In this document: positions 5,488 through 5,585 of the stretch, one piece after another
Layout of the letters: every line of letters starts with the position of its first letter
How positions within the stretch are numbered: position 1 is the stretch's first letter
DNA from: Thermoplasmata archaeon
GTDB taxonomy: Archaea > Thermoplasmatota > Thermoplasmata > Lutacidiplasmatales > UBA184
Direction of reading: 5' to 3'
Length of the DNA stretch: 5,585 bases
NCBI GenBank assembly: GCA_030037035.1
Contig: JASHSA010000041.1
Location: 1 to 5,585 of the forward strand
Made by a program: the position numbers and the translations under genes
The notes under the pieces: generated by a model
What the model saw: only the letters and a program-made list of their open reading frames with translations
Databases searched by the model: none
What the model was told of the DNA's origin: nothing

Positions 5488-5585
5488 CGATCGCCGCGAC
5501 CTCGCACGCCGCCGTGAGCGTCGTGAACGCGCTCCCGCTCGGCATCGGCGCGGCGATCGGCATCGCGTGGCCGGCCCGGGTCTCC
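5484..5585 (+). CDS. aroK: Shikimate kinase, archaeal GHMP type, N-terminal 34 codons only
   Basis: GTG at 5484 overlaps the TGA of the preceding gene (GTGA), and GGAGG at 5475-5479 lies 4 bases upstream. The visible peptide runs through SHAAVSVVNALPLGIGAAIG, which matches the N-terminus of archaeal shikimate kinases of the GHMP superfamily (typically an Ala-rich start, then VxNAxxxGxGxAxGI). It is unrelated to bacterial P-loop AroK. The enzyme would phosphorylate the shikimate made by the upstream fusion. The ATP-binding GHMP motif lies beyond the window, so the call rests on a short match plus the operon order. Confidence 0.8.
   Translation, partial: MTIAATSHAAVSVVNALPLGIGAAIGIAWPARVS

Overview
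The window looks like a chromosomal segment of a very GC-rich archaeon (roughly 70% GC by eye). The main evidence is a shikimate-pathway operon of purely archaeal type. It starts from 2-amino-3,7-dideoxy-D-threo-hept-6-ulosonate (ADH) instead of DAHP, it uses 3-dehydroquinate synthase II, and it continues into the GHMP-type shikimate kinase found in archaea. Two upstream genes have no Shine-Dalgarno sequence but have AT-rich, TATA-like boxes centred about 25 bases before their start codons, which fits leaderless archaeal transcription. The proteins are not as acidic as those of haloarchaea. A high-GC soil or subsurface Thermoplasmatota-like lineage would fit, but that placement is inference.

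Layout. Positions 1-1192 (minus strand) hold a family III CoA-transferase (CaiB/BaiF type), complete at its N-terminus and cut by the window edge near its C-terminus. Positions 1193-1279 form a compact divergent promoter with a TATA-like box for each side and a perfect 7+7 bp palindrome midway between them. Positions 1280-2014 (plus) encode a TenA/PqqC-fold protein with the H-x3-D-x2-H iron-ligand pattern of heme-oxygenase-like diiron oxidases. Positions 2015-2210 are a leader region: a TATA-like box overlaps the previous stop codon, a 23-codon ORF ends Trp-Leu-Trp-stop, and a foldable segment can pair with the ribosome binding site of the next gene.

Positions 2211-5585 (plus) are one tightly packed operon: ADH synthase (2211-2963), 3-dehydroquinate synthase II (2981-4006), an AroD-AroE fusion (4003-5487), and the first 34 codons of an archaeal shikimate kinase (5484 to the window end). 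Together these enzymes would turn the ADH precursors into 3-dehydroquinate, 3-dehydroshikimate, shikimate and shikimate 3-phosphate. Gaps are 17 nt or less, and the last two junctions are 4-base overlaps (ATGA, GTGA).

I saw no mobile element, CRISPR array, RNA gene or defence-like system. The points most worth a second look are the fused dehydratase/dehydrogenase with its active-site variations, the putative Trp-rich leader ORF with competing RNA folds before the aromatic operon, the symmetric palindrome in the divergent promoter, and the putative diiron oxidase next to the aromatic pathway.
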